Source: Willaertia magna
Lineage: Eukaryota; Heterolobosea; Eutetramitea; Acrasida; Naegleriidae
Assembly: GCA_902984215.1 (NCBI GenBank)
Contig: CADWAF010001606.1
Location: forward strand, 1-21,832
DNA length: 21,832 nucleotides
Direction of reading: 5' to 3'
In this document: positions 9,082 through 19,366 of the stretch, one piece after another
How positions within the stretch are numbered: position 1 is the first letter of the stretch
Layout of the letters: every line of letters begins with the position of its first letter
Notes under the pieces: generated by a model
The model's database searches: none
What the model was told of the DNA's origin: nothing
What the model saw: the letters and a program-made list of their open reading frames with translations, nothing else
Program-made: the position numbers and the translations under genes

Positions 9082-9375
9082 ATAAATTGTACTACCTTAA
9101 TAAAAAGTCTTTTTATTAATTGATTTCTTATACCTATAAACAATGATTGTCACTCACTATCAACCCTCTCTTCACTAGCTAGTGAAGCTAAAAATTGTTT
9201 TTCCCTTCCGCAAAGTGTTCCCCACGATTAACTAGTTGTAAAGTAAAGGTCAATTTCACCAAGTAATGTTTGAACTTTATGAATTACTTTTAAAGATGAA
9301 CCTTGGGTGCAGGGTGAAAACTCAAAAACAAACAACAAAAAAATAGTTCAGCATCAAAAACTACAATAACATAAA
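9082..9375. other. Intergenic region before the double-thioredoxin gene
   Basis: There is no gene here. It holds a perfect 18-bp palindrome at 9170-9187 and a looser inverted repeat AAGTAAT / ATTACTT at 9261-9289, both within 210 bp of the next ATG. Its base composition is less A+T-rich than the desert at 15430-18780, which fits a regulated promoter. Confidence 0.45.
9170..9187. promoter_or_regulatory. Perfect 18-bp palindrome, candidate operator
   Basis: CTTCACTAGCTAGTGAAG reads the same on both strands with no spacer. It lies 188 bp before the start codon of the double-thioredoxin gene. In DNA this rich in A+T a perfect palindrome containing G and C at symmetric positions is unlikely to be random, so a dimeric factor may bind. 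No consensus is recognised. Confidence 0.35.
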
Positions 9376-10781
9376 ATGCAAGAGTTAGATCGTGAATCAG
9401 TCCCTCTATTAGAAGATATTATCAAGTATTCAATTCTTTTCTATTATGATGAATCTACCGAACAAGATTGTACCAATGAATTTGAAAAGTGGGTTACCGA
9501 AGATGCGAATGATGATGTTTTATCGCAATTCCAATGGTTCAAAGCAAATACTTCTTCCACTAATCCAAACTTATTAGGAGCAAGTATTGGTAACTTTTTA
9601 AGTTTAGATTTCAGTAATAATACTTCACCTAACCTATTTGCAGTTAAGCTTGAATCAAAAGGTGAAAAGTATAGTTTCCCAACAAGAATTACTTCATTAG
9701 ACAAGGCTACTATTAAGCAATGGTTAAAAGATGTTTTAGATGGTAAAGCAACCAAAATGGTTAAATCAGAAGAAAGACCAGAAAATGATGAATATCATGG
9801 AAAGGTTGGCTTAAAGAAATTAGTTTGTAATTCATTCAATGATTTAGTCCTAAATAATGATAATGATGTTTTTGTAGATTTATATGCTGATTGGTGCGGT
9901 CCTTGTAGAATGGTTGCTCCAATGATTGAAAAGGTTGCTGCAGTATTAAAAGATGAACCAAAGATTGTTGTTTGTAAGATGAATACTGATCTTAATGATT
10001 ATGAAGAGAAATTCTTCCCAGAAGGTGGAATTCCAAACATTAAGTTATTTAAGGCTGATGATAAACAAAATCCAATTAAATTTACAGGAAGTAGAACTGC
10101 AAGTGCTATCTTAAAGTTTTTACACGATAATTGTGTTAACAAATTTGATTTAGACAAATATTTACCAATTTGTGAAAAGTTTGATAGTTTTATATCATTG
10201 AGATTTATGGCAGAAGAGGTTATTGAGGAAGCTAATGATGATTTACAATTTAAGGAAAAGTGTGATGGTTCAGTCGTAGAAAAAATTGAAAATTATGTTA
10301 CTTCCTTAAAGAAATTAGTTGATGATGAAGATGTTGATGGTGTTACAAAATTAATGGAAGAAATGAATTTATCTACTGAAAGAACTGCATTAAAGGAAGT
10401 TGCTGATAAGGAGAGATTAGGAAATGTTGTAAAAGTACATAGCACTGAAGAATATACTACAACATTGGAAACTGACAAATTAGTAGTTGTTGACTTTTTC
10501 GCTGGATGGTGTGGGTAAGTATTTATTTTATTTTCTAATGTACTGACAATGTTATTTTCAGTCCATGTCTCTTTATTGCTCCAATCTTTGCAAGTCTTTC
10601 TAAGCAATACGAAGATGTTGTATTTGTAAAGGTAGATGTTGATGAAATGGAAGAAGTTAGTAAAAATGCTGGAATTGAAGCAATGCCAACTTTCCAATTC
10701 TATAAGAAAGGTGTTAAGGTTGAAGAGATTCAAGGCGCTGATCCTGAAAAACTTGAAGAATTAATCATTAAATTAAAGTAA
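9376..10781 (+). CDS. PDI-derived protein with b', a', D-like and C-terminal thioredoxin domains
   Basis: Exon 1 is 9376-10514, the intron is 10515-10561 (47 bp, GTAAGT...CAG, phase 2) and exon 2 is 10562-10781, giving 452 residues. Residues 1-135 follow the b' domain of protein disulfide isomerase, ending in the typical WLKDVLDGK and SEERPEND linker. An a' domain follows with FVDLYADWCGPC (active-site cysteines 174 and 177) and cis-Pro in GGIPN. Residues about 255-345 resemble the helical D domain of ERp29 and plant or Dictyostelium PDI. A second thioredoxin domain has VVDFFAGWCGPC (379-382) and cis-Pro MPTF. The intron interrupts this second active site. There is no signal peptide and no KDEL-type tail, and an in-frame TAA sits two codons before the ATG, so it appears cytosolic. 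Both sites are CGPC, as in reducing thioredoxins, not the CGHC of ER isomerases. Confidence 0.9.
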
Positions 10782-10856
10782 GCCAAATGCCACAAGACAA
10801 TAAAATACCAAAGTGATTGAATCCATGTTAGTTAAAAAAATTGAAACAACAAACAA

Positions 10857-12218
10857 ATGGGTTCATCCTTGGGTAGGGAGGCAGAGGAAGCAAGTACTGC
10901 CTTTACCAAAGAATCGGAATTACCTGTTCGTATTTCTGGTGAAAAGCTTTCATTTCAATCAAATGTAAATAATTATGTAAATAATAAAGGGATAGATCAT
11001 GTTTATTCTCTTTACAAAACTCAAAATGATCAATCCTTTCAATTATTAACAAATGATAATATTTTATTATTTTCTAATGGTCAATATTACAATAAAATAA
11101 AAAAGATTACAAAATTAGAAAAAGAATTAGTAGTTCTTAATGAATTTGGAGAAGTATTTATATTTAATGAATGTCACCAAAGTTGGAATAAAATTACAGC
11201 TAGCGAGGAAAAACATGAAAGGATTAAATTCATAGATATTATATCTTCTGAAATTAATCTATTTGGAATAACATCCAATAATGAAATTTACGGTTTGAGT
11301 GTATTTAATAAATGGGGTCAACTCGGAATTGGTAACTCTGAAGAAAATAATTATATACGGTTGCGTTCCTATAAAAATCCAAAGATAACATTTCAAAAAG
11401 TTAAAACGAAAGAAAAATTTATTAAAATTTATCCAGGGTATGGCCACACTTTCTTTTTAAATCAAAACTATCAATTATTTGGTTGTGGCAGTAATGATTG
11501 TGGTCAACTTGGATATGTGAATACAAATATTTTACAACAACAACAACCTGATAATATTTATCACCCAACAATATTAAATGCTTTTAAAAATGATAAAATA
11601 AGTTTAATTACAAGTGGATACGCATATGGTATAATTATTTTACAAAATGGTAAAGGATTTGTATTTGGATCTAATTCTTACGGTCAACTTGGATATGATC
11701 CTCAAGAATATTTAAATATTTATATTCCAATGCCTTTAAAAGTAAATAATTTAAATAGTAAAATTGTAAATATTTATAGTGGACAATATGTTACAATAAT
11801 TAAAACTTTAAATAATGATTTTTATATAAGTGGTAAATTAAATCTAAATTATTCAGAATTTACAAAAATAAATTGGAATACATTTTCAATTGAAAATACA
11901 ATTTTAGATATTTATTTACAAAAAAATACATTAATTATTTTACAATATGACACTTATCATTTTATTGTTGGAAAAACTAAAAAATCTATAAAATTAAGTG
12001 ATGATAAAAAATATTTTGATTTTCCATTACAAAATGATTGGCTAGAAAATGGTTGTTTTAAAATTTTAATGTTAAATGATGATTATATAAATTTTTCAAA
12101 AATTTTATTTTTTTATAAAAATTATACAAACGATTTATTTATTACAAAACAATTTAAGAAATTTTCAACTAAACTTTTTGACATTTCAATTAACTTTTCA
12201 TTTTTACAAAAAAATTAA
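10857..12218 (+). CDS. RCC1-repeat protein with possible N-myristoylation
   Basis: A single-exon protein of 453 residues. Repeat signatures include NKWGQLGIGN (about 152), GCGSNDCGQLGY (about 208) and GSNSYGQLGYD (about 270), spaced about 55-60 residues as in RCC1 propellers, with the turn sequences PGYGHTFFL and SGYAYGIII. The last 110 residues lose the repeat pattern and become rich in Phe, Lys, Ile and Asn. The N-terminus MGSSLGR could be myristoylated at Gly2, which would put it at a membrane, unlike nuclear RCC1. It is a paralogue of the gene at 2392-3588 and lies 75 bp behind the double-thioredoxin gene on the same strand. The partner GTPase, if any, is unknown. Confidence 0.85.
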   Translation: MGSSLGREAEEASTAFTKESELPVRISGEKLSFQSNVNNYVNNKGIDHVYSLYKTQNDQSFQLLTNDNILLFSNGQYYNKIKKITKLEKELVVLNEFGEVFIFNECHQSWNKITASEEKHERIKFIDIISSEINLFGITSNNEIYGLSVFNKWGQLGIGNSEENNYIRLRSYKNPKITFQKVKTKEKFIKIYPGYGHTFFLNQNYQLFGCGSNDCGQLGYVNTNILQQQQPDNIYHPTILNAFKNDKISLITSGYAYGIIILQNGKGFVFGSNSYGQLGYDPQEYLNIYIPMPLKVNNLNSKIVNIYSGQYVTIIKTLNNDFYISGKLNLNYSEFTKINWNTFSIENTILDIYLQKNTLIILQYDTYHFIVGKTKKSIKLSDDKKYFDFPLQNDWLENGCFKILMLNDDYINFSKILFFYKNYTNDLFITKQFKKFSTKLFDISINFSFLQKN

Positions 12219-12270
12219 ATAACCATTATTAAAAACAATTATTTATAACCATTTTTTACAATAAAAATAA

Positions 12271-12708
12271 TTAAAAACATTCATCAGCATTCCCTCCAAT
12301 CATTCTTTCCAATCTTTTCTTATCAATTCTTTGATTATTTCTTGTCCAAATATCCTTTTCATAAAATACACTTTTACTATCTGCACCGCTTAATGAATAA
12401 TCACATTGATTTTCTAAAAACTCAATAAATTCATCTTCTTTATTAAAACTAATTATTCCATTTTCATTATTATTACTTGCATAATTATCTTCATATCCAT
12501 CATAAACATAACAAAATTTAAATTGTTGTTTGTTATTATCGTAAAGTAAACCTAATCCACAAAAATCACGGTGTGTATACATTAGTTTTTTATTTAATGA
12601 TTTTAAGTGGTGAGCTACTTGTTTTGCAAAAGAATGGCCATACTTTTCTTTTGATAAGGCATCTATTACATCTTGTTTGGACCATGATGGAATTTCTTCA
12701 TTAGACAT
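12271..12708 (-). CDS. Hypothetical small soluble protein
   Basis: I assign the start to the ATG at 12708, after a run of nine A, giving 145 residues. The frame continues upstream to 12888, but that part lacks a good ATG and looks like untranslated sequence. The protein is hydrophilic, with a SKQDVIDALSKEKYG helix at the N-terminus, a central FCGLGLLYDNNKQQFKFCYV sheet-like part, an acidic stretch with Asn and Glu, and a C-terminal NNQRIDKKRLERMIGG helix. I do not recognise the family. Its 3' end faces the RCC1 gene across a 52-bp gap. Confidence 0.65.
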   Translation of the reverse strand: MSNEEIPSWSKQDVIDALSKEKYGHSFAKQVAHHLKSLNKKLMYTHRDFCGLGLLYDNNKQQFKFCYVYDGYEDNYASNNNENGIISFNKEDEFIEFLENQCDYSLSGADSKSVFYEKDIWTRNNQRIDKKRLERMIGGNADECF

Positions 12709-12984
12709 TTTTTTTTTAATTGAAACAGAACTGTTCCCTTCATTACAAAGCAGACAGTTCCGTATTTCTATGTTTAAGAAAGAAAGAACAAAGTGGACAG
12801 ATAGTGGTAAATAGTGCATAATTTGCAATGTTAATAATGAATTTGGATTTGTGGTGATGATGATTTTTCTTGAAAGTGCACCACTCAATTATTTGTAAAG
12901 TTCCAGTTTTTATTGTAATGAATTAAAAAAATTGTAATTAATTTTGATCTATAATAAAAAAATAAAAAAAAAAAAATAGACAAA

Positions 12985-14814
12985 ATGCCAACCCTTATAG
13001 CTTCCGACATTCAAAACAAACACTTATCCAAACTTTACAATAATCAAAATGTCAGTGATCTAATCATCACTACATCAACAAATCCAGAACAAAAATACCA
13101 CGTAATTAAAGCATTACTAATCCCTTACAGTAAAGTTTTAGAAAATATGTTATTTGGTGAATTTTTAGAATCAAACCAAAAAGAAATAATTTTAGAAAAT
13201 ATTTCAGATATAGCTCTAGAACTATTTTTAAATTTAGTTTATTTTGGAAGAATTGAAAATCGACCACTGTCAGATTTTATTGATTTAATTGTATTCGCTC
13301 ATGAATTCCAAATGGAAGATTTAGAAGAGAAATGTAAATTAGTTTTTAAAGAAATGGAAGATTGTGATATTAAACAAGTTGAAGAAGATTTTAATAATTT
13401 AATTAAAAGAATTGAATTATACAATGATGAAACAAATTGGATTTGGGAAGTAAAACAAAGTTTAATTAAGATTGTTACTTTAAATTTTGAGAAATTTGTT
13501 AAAACAAATGATTTCTATCAAATGTCAATTGAAAATTTATTATTATTATTGGAATTAGATATTTTTTGTGGTTCAGAAGATAATTTATTTGAAAATATTG
13601 TAAATTGGATTAAATTTGATTATAAAAATAGATTAAATTATATTGATGATATTATACAAAGAATTGATCTAACTTGTTTAAGTAAAGAAAATTTAACTAC
13701 AATTGATCGTCATGAAATATTTTCTAAAAGTAGTATTTTACCAACTTTATTATTAGAAGCATGCAAGATTGTAATTAATCCAAAATTGGAAGATGACAAC
13801 GCTCCAACTGTTTTTAAAAGGAGATGTTATCGTAAATTTTCTATTAAATTTACTTCACTTGGTTGTACTGGAAGTAAAATTCCAACAGAATTAAAAGAAT
13901 ATTATAGAGGAATACAATATTTAGATAATTATGTTACTTTACAAAATGGAATTCAATATTGGACTGTTCCATTTCATGGAAAGTATAAGATCACATCTGT
14001 AGGTGCGGGAGGTGGTAAGAATCCAAGTAATATTGGTGTGAGGGAAGGTTTTGGAGCAAAAGTTAGTGGATATTTCTTTTTATCTAAGGGGAGTGTGTTA
14101 AAAGTGTTAGTTGGACAGAAAGGTGAACCTGCAAAGGGAGGTACTGGTGGTGGTGCTGGAGGTGGAGGTGGTGCTTCATTTGTTGTTTTAAAGGAAAATG
14201 TTAGTAATAATGAAGATAAATGTGAAGATAATGACATCTGTCAAATTAATCAAAATACAACCATTGTTGAAAAACCATTAATTATTGGAGCTGGTGGTAA
14301 GTAAATCAGCAATTGTTATTATTGTTAACTTTTTAAGGAAATGGTCAATCTTGGCACAGTTGGACTACAAGTGGACCTGATGGTAGAAAACCAATTGAAA
14401 ATCAAAAGGAAACTTCAGGTGCAGCAGGTAAGTTTTATTTTAATAATTTATTTATTTATTATTTTAAAAATAAAAGGTGCTAGAGGTGGTGGCGGTGGTG
14501 GATTTAAATTTGATGGAATGGGTGGTGATAATAGTGGTACTGGTGGAAGATCTTTTGTAAATGGTGGTCAACCAGGAATGTTAGATATTAATAATAATAC
14601 TTATGGAGCTAATGGTGGATTTGGGGGAGGTGGTTCAGCAAACCATGAAGGAGGTGGAGGTGGTGGATTTGTTGGTGGAAAGGTGGTTCCATTAAATAGT
14701 TATGCTCAATCTTATCCTGAATATGGGGCTATCTCTTATAATGAAGGTTATGATCAGGAAAATGAAAGTGGTGTAAATAAGGATGATGGTTATGTTGAAA
14801 TTACTTTGGAATAA
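12985..14814 (+). CDS. BTB-BACK protein fused to an ALK/LTK-type glycine-rich domain (three exons)
   Basis: Exons are 12985-14296, 14338-14427 and 14477-14814; introns are 41 and 49 bp (GTAAGT...AG), both phase 1. The protein has 579 residues. Residues about 15-120 form a BTB/POZ domain (VSDLIITT, ALLIPYSKVLENMLFGEF), used for dimerisation and often for binding Cullin-3. Residues 125-260 fit a BACK domain. From about 310 to the end the sequence matches the glycine-rich domain of the receptor kinases ALK and LTK: YWTVPFHGKYKITSVGAGGG, GSVLKVLVGQKGEPA, TGGGAGGGGGASFVV, PLIIGAGGGNG, the GGFGGGGSANHEGGGGGG block and a final DGYVEITLE strand like the ALK GEVEI. The introns both fall in the Gly-rich part. 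There is no signal peptide or membrane helix, so this normally extracellular module is apparently inside the cell. Confidence 0.85.
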
Positions 14815-14845
14815 ATTACCTTAATAAATAATTTTCTTATTTAGT

Positions 14846-15130
14846 GGCCAAACTAAATTATATGTGGTTTGTTTTGCGGTTTTGGTATTAAAGAATGAAG
14901 TTGAGGAATTTACGAAAATTAAAAATATTACACATTTAGAACGTGGATATAATTCTGCAGTTATTGTTGTAAAATTTATATAAATCATTAAATTTCAGTG
15001 CTGATAATGTATGTATTGGTCAATTACAGTAAGCAAAAGATGAAAAAATTGAAGAACTTTTACAAAAATTGTACTGGTAAAAAGAGAAACAATAGAGCAA
15101 CCAAAAAGGATGATAGTATTAATCAATAAT
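14846..15130 (+). pseudogene. RCC1-repeat relic
   Basis: A 45-codon open stretch from 14846 to 14980 encodes a segment with EEFTKIKNITHLERGYNSAVIVV, which mirrors the blade pattern of the RCC1 gene at 2392 (SFTKI...KDIQCGYVHSILL). It stops at TAA 14981-14983. A second piece in another frame, ADNVCIGQLQ at 15000-15029, matches the next RCC1 repeat (N...GQLG), and a third, KDEKIEELLQKLYW, follows. No start codon or intact splice set joins them, so this looks like a decayed third RCC1 gene. The alternative is a set of unread exons. Confidence 0.45.
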
Positions 15131-15430
15131 TTGGACACAATCTAAATTTAAAAAAAATACACTTTACATTTTTACTTAATAAAACTGAAATGATTCTAAA
15201 TAACCTCAAAACTAGAGGAAACAGGTGTTTTTTTAGTTGCAATTATGGTTGTGGAATATAAAATTTTTTTTTATTGACAACTTATTAAGGCAATACATAA
15301 CTAAGGTGTAATTTATTCTTTATCACTTTTTGTATCTTCAATAATGATTCCAATAGTTTTTGCTATTTTTTCTATTGTTTTTCTATTTGTTTTATATGTC
15401 TTTTTATCAATATTTAGAAGTGATTTATGT
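15131..15430. other. Intergenic, with one short minus-strand coding-like fragment
   Basis: On the minus strand, about 15313-15430, 39 codons bounded by stops encode a lysine-rich peptide ending KTIGIIIEDTKSDKE and then TAA. It lacks an ATG and may be the worn end of a lost gene. The rest of the stretch shows nothing coding. The composition shifts here from normal intergenic to extremely A+T-rich. Confidence 0.25.
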
Positions 15431-15990
15431 AATTAATTTGAGACTTCTAATTTAATATAAATATTAAACAGAAAATTAATATAAATATAAAATAAAAATT
15501 TAATGCTAATATTAAAAAAAATTTAATATTTATATTAATTTATCTTATCTTTCAATTTTGCTATCTTAAGGTGTTAGAAATAAGTTTTGTTTTATCATTA
15601 TTCTATTTTTTATAACCAAAATATTTTTTTGCTAATAATGTTATTGATAAAGAAAAATCAATAATTAGATTGTTGATTAATGAAAGAGTAATTAATTATT
15701 GTTATTGTTATTATTTTTGTGAAATAAATAATATTATATTAGTTTTTATTATAGAAATAGTTTAATTTAGTATAAAGTTAAATATAATGAATAATTGTTG
15801 TTTATTTATTTTAAAAGTTAAATTTTTAAAAAATAAAACCCAAATATTTAAAAGATAATCTTTTATTAAAGAAGATTAAATTAATTTTAATTGATTTATC
15901 AATTTTAGATTTAATTAAAATAAAAATTAAAAATAATATTGTATTACACAGATTTAATATTTATATAAAATAATTGTTTTTATATTTATT

Positions 15991-16038
15991 TAATATTAAC
16001 ATTAAATAAATTTTTAATATTAATATTAAATAAATTTT
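15991..16038. repeat. Tandem pair of 24-bp A+T-rich units
   Basis: The unit at 15991-16014 is followed directly by a copy at 16015-16038 with one mismatch (C to T at its tenth base). Both units consist of TAATATTAA words followed by TAAATTTT. Confidence 0.7.
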
Positions 16039-18132
16039 CTAATTTATTTATATTTTTTAGTAATTCAATAATTTTATAATTTTTTTTAACTTTTTTTTAA
16101 TTATAAAAATTAATTGACTTTAATATAAATATTAAAAAAATTTTAATATTAACTTACTTTTTAATTTAAAAAAATAAAATTATATTAAGATTATTATTTA
16201 TATTTTTTTATTATTATTTAACTTATTTATAATGTATATTATATAAATAATTTTAATATATTTTAATTATTCAATCTCTAATAAAATAATAATATATAAA
16301 ATTAATAATATAATAAAAATTAAATTAACAAATTTATAAACTGTTAATAATAAAAATTAAATTAATAAATTAATAAATTATTAATATTATTAAGATTAAA
16401 AAAAATTAATATTAAATAAAATTATTTATTTTTTGATTTATGTTTTATAAATATTTTTTTAATTTTTTTTAATTTTATTTTTTATCATAATTTATTGAAA
16501 AAATAATAATAGTTTTTAAGTTTAAAAATATATAGAAATATTAGATAAAAATAAATATAAATGAGAGTAATTTTTAATATAAAATTATAAATAACTATTA
16601 TTTAATAGTTCTATAATAACTATATATACAAAATCATATATAATTTTCCTTATTTTTATATAAAAATAAAATAAAAAAATCTTAATAAAACATCTTTCAG
16701 AACAATTTTAAAATAATTTTTTTTAAAAAATTTTATTTTTTTTAAAAAGCTTAAATATATTATAAATATTAATTGTGATTTAAATTATAAAATATTATAA
16801 AAAATAAAAAACATCTTTTTGATTATAAACTTTTTTATTATGCTAACTAATTAATAAATAATTTACCTATAAGATTACAATCTTTAATTTTTAATTATTT
16901 AACTTTTTTTTTAAAGTATCATTAATTTGAAGTTAAATATATAGTATTTAGTAAATTGTTTTAAATTTTATATTGAAATTAATTTATTTTATTAAAAGTT
17001 GTTTAAAAAAATATTGAAAAAACCGTTTTATTGAAGATTTTATTAAAAAAATTATTAAATTTACTAAATTTTAATTCTTCATATTATAATATACATTATC
17101 TTAAAATTTTATTTATATAAAATTTAAATAAAAATTTAAAAAACTTTATAGATTCTAATATTGTTTTATATAAAATTAAGTGTTTTAAAAGTAAAATAAT
17201 ATTAATATAAAAAAAAATTAATATTAATATAAATTTTAAAATAAAAATTTTTATTAAATTACAAATATTTTATCTTTTTATTTTTTTTGATTTATTTGTT
17301 TTGTTTATTAAAGTTATTTTATTATTATTAAAAAAGTTTTTTTATATTTTTTATTAATATTTTTTATTTTCATCTTTATTAATTATTTTATTTTTTATTT
17401 AATTATTTTTTAATATATTCTTTTTTATATTTTTCTTTCTAAATTTATTTATTACTAATATAATATATATTATAAGGTTTTAAATAAAAGTATTTATATT
17501 TAAATTTTTGAAAGAAATTATTTTTATAATATTTTTTATATTCATATCTAAACTATTCAAATTCATTTTTTTTTAATATTATTAAAATAATTTTTATTTA
17601 TTTATATTTATTAATTTTTAAATTATCATTTAAATATTTATATAAAAAAGATAAATTTAAAATAAATAATTATATTATATAATTTTAAATTCTTTTTTCT
17701 ATAGCTTTAAGTATTTATTTTATATTTATTTTATTATTCAAATTTATTTTATTTTTATTTACTTTTTTTGTAATATAATATTTTTTTTTTAATATATATA
17801 TTGAAAATATATATAATATTTTTTAATTTTTTTAAATTTATTATCAAAAATTTTAATATTAGTAGAATATAATTTATATTAATAAAAATTTTTTATAAAA
17901 TTTATATAAATATAATAATTATTCTTTTTAATTAAAATTATTTATAACAATATTAAAAAATTATTAAAAAATACTAATTATTTTTTTAATAAAAAAATAA
18001 ATCTTTTAAAAAATAATATTATTAAAAAATAAATAGGTTAAATGAAATTAATTATATAATATATTAAATTTATACTATTTGAATATAAATTTTATGGTTT
18101 TTTATTATTTTGGTTATAAAAAATAATTATTT

Positions 18133-18179
18133 AATAATAATAATATAAATAATAATAATAATATAAATAATAATAATAA
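18133..18179. repeat. 18-bp tandem repeat, 2.6 copies
   Basis: The unit AATAATAATAATATAAAT at 18133-18150 is repeated exactly at 18151-18168 and then partly at 18169-18179. It is an expanded AAT microsatellite broken by ATATAAAT. Confidence 0.75.
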
Positions 18180-18848
18180 AAAAAAATTTTTTAAAAATAT
18201 TAGTCAATATAAAAATAATATTATTTTTAAAATTATTTTTTATTAAAATATTAACAATTAATAATAATATTATATTAAAAAAAGAATATTAATTTATAAT
18301 AATATAATTAAATTAAAAGTTATATTATAATAAATAAAAAAAATAAAAAAAATATATAAATAAATATATTATATTTAAAATTATTAATTTTTTAAAAATA
18401 TTAAATAATAATAAAAATATTTTAAAAAATAATAATTTATATTTTGTGATACTTTATTTATATAATTTTAATAATAATATTATTAATAATAGTGAATATA
18501 ATGATTATTGAAGAAAAAAATATAATAATTTTTTATTAAAAATTGAATTAACATTATTTAAATTTATTTAAGTCTTTTAAAGATTTAAAAATAATTATAT
18601 AGCCTTTAAAAAAAAATTAGAAAAAAATATTTATATTTACAAAAAGTATAAGAGATTTAATCATAAAAAATAAATATTTATTTTTTGATAATTATTAAAA
18701 TAATAAAAAGATAAATATTTTTTATTATTTTAATAATTATAATTACTCTAAGTTATATTTTTTATAAAAAAAATAAACCAATTCATCTTTTTCACGCATT
18801 AAATAACATATTATATTCGATTACAAAAATTTATATAATTTATACAAT

Positions 18849-19121
18849 TTATTTTGCTGAAATGAAAATCATTTTGTCTTTTCTTTGATTTGTAATTCTC
18901 TGTGTTAATTGTTTTGAATTTTCTTTGCAACTTCTCAAATAAACTGTATCAAAATCATTTCCAGTTGCTTCATTAAATCTTTTAGTTCTGCTTGGCCACT
19001 TTTCATTTGTATCTTCATTAACAATTGACAATAAGATTTGCTTTTCTTCAAAAGTCAAAGCTCTTGGTATTGGTTTGATACTTACTTCATTTTCTTTATT
19101 CACAAACGTTATGTTATACAC
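18849..19121 (-). CDS. Small uncertain gene; Myb/SANT-like pattern, 5' end not resolved
   Basis: An open frame of about 90 codons ends at TAA near 18849. The stretch LTFEEKQILLSIVNEDTNEKWPSRTKRFNE, with spaced aromatic and hydrophobic residues, loosely recalls a Myb/SANT helix bundle, but the match is weak. It has no ATG, and an in-frame TGA lies just upstream, so any start must be in an upstream exon. A donor-like GTAAGT at 19237 follows a coding-like stretch (next entry), and an acceptor AG near 19085 could join it in one frame. The composition is normal for coding sequence here and contrasts with the A+T desert next to it. It may also be a fragment of a dead gene. Confidence 0.4.
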   Translation of the reverse strand: MYNITFVNKENEVSIKPIPRALTFEEKQILLSIVNEDTNEKWPSRTKRFNEATGNDFDTVYLRSCKENSKQLTQRITNQRKDKMIFISAK

Positions 19122-19237
19122 TCACTACGAACATTTTTAACGAAATGTCACTACATTATGAAACATTTCAAAAACTAACAATAAATAATAAATTTTAATA
19201 TTTATTCCTTAAACTACGAAATTACTACACAACTTAC

Positions 19238-19366
19238 CCTTCCAAAGGTAACAGTTGCCGTTTCGTTAATTCTATCCACCACATTCCAAATGACGTCCTT
19301 TATTCTGTTTGCAGTCCTTTTGCACACTTGGGGCGCCGCAGATTTTTGAATTTTTTGTTTTCGCAA
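19238..19366 (-). other. Candidate upstream exon, unusually GC-rich
   Basis: On the minus strand the frame reads QKSAAPQVCKRTANRIKDVI and continues WNVVDRINETATVTFGR up to a GTAAGT donor at 19237. Positions 19241-19340 contain 46 G or C in 100, far above the neighbours. A different frame of the same exon begins with an ATG (MWWIELTKRQ...) and would splice in phase to IKPIPRALTF of the gene at 18849-19121. I cannot choose between the two models. It may be coding sequence of foreign or recently acquired origin, or part of a broken gene. Confidence 0.3.

Larger units (their letters stand above)
15430..18780. repeat. Gene-free, near-pure A+T block of about 3.3 kb
   Basis: No open frame of useful length is found on either strand. 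In 18121-18480 I count 8 G or C in 360 bases (about 2%), and lines around 16381, 17221 and 17581 have 1-2 in 60. Other intergenic regions in the window are much less extreme, so this is not merely background. It contains short direct repeats (separate entries), many TTAATATTAA-like palindromic words and long A or T runs. It could be a centromere core, a replication start, a matrix attachment region or decayed DNA; sequence alone cannot say which. Confidence 0.7.

Noticed and set aside
12709..12888. N-terminal extension of the hypothetical gene at 12271
   Set aside because: The frame is open, but its upstream end has no ATG, it looks like untranslated sequence, and the ATG at 12708 has the typical A-run before it.
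13974..14237. Proline-rich minus-strand frame
   Set aside because: It is the complement of the glycine codons of the BTB-gene Gly-rich domain.
15991..18179. CRISPR array
   Set aside because: The repeats are short, adjacent and A+T-only, with no spacers, in a eukaryotic context.
15430..18780. Inserted mitochondrial DNA
   Set aside because: The composition would fit, but I found no recognisable mitochondrial gene, rRNA core or tRNA in it.
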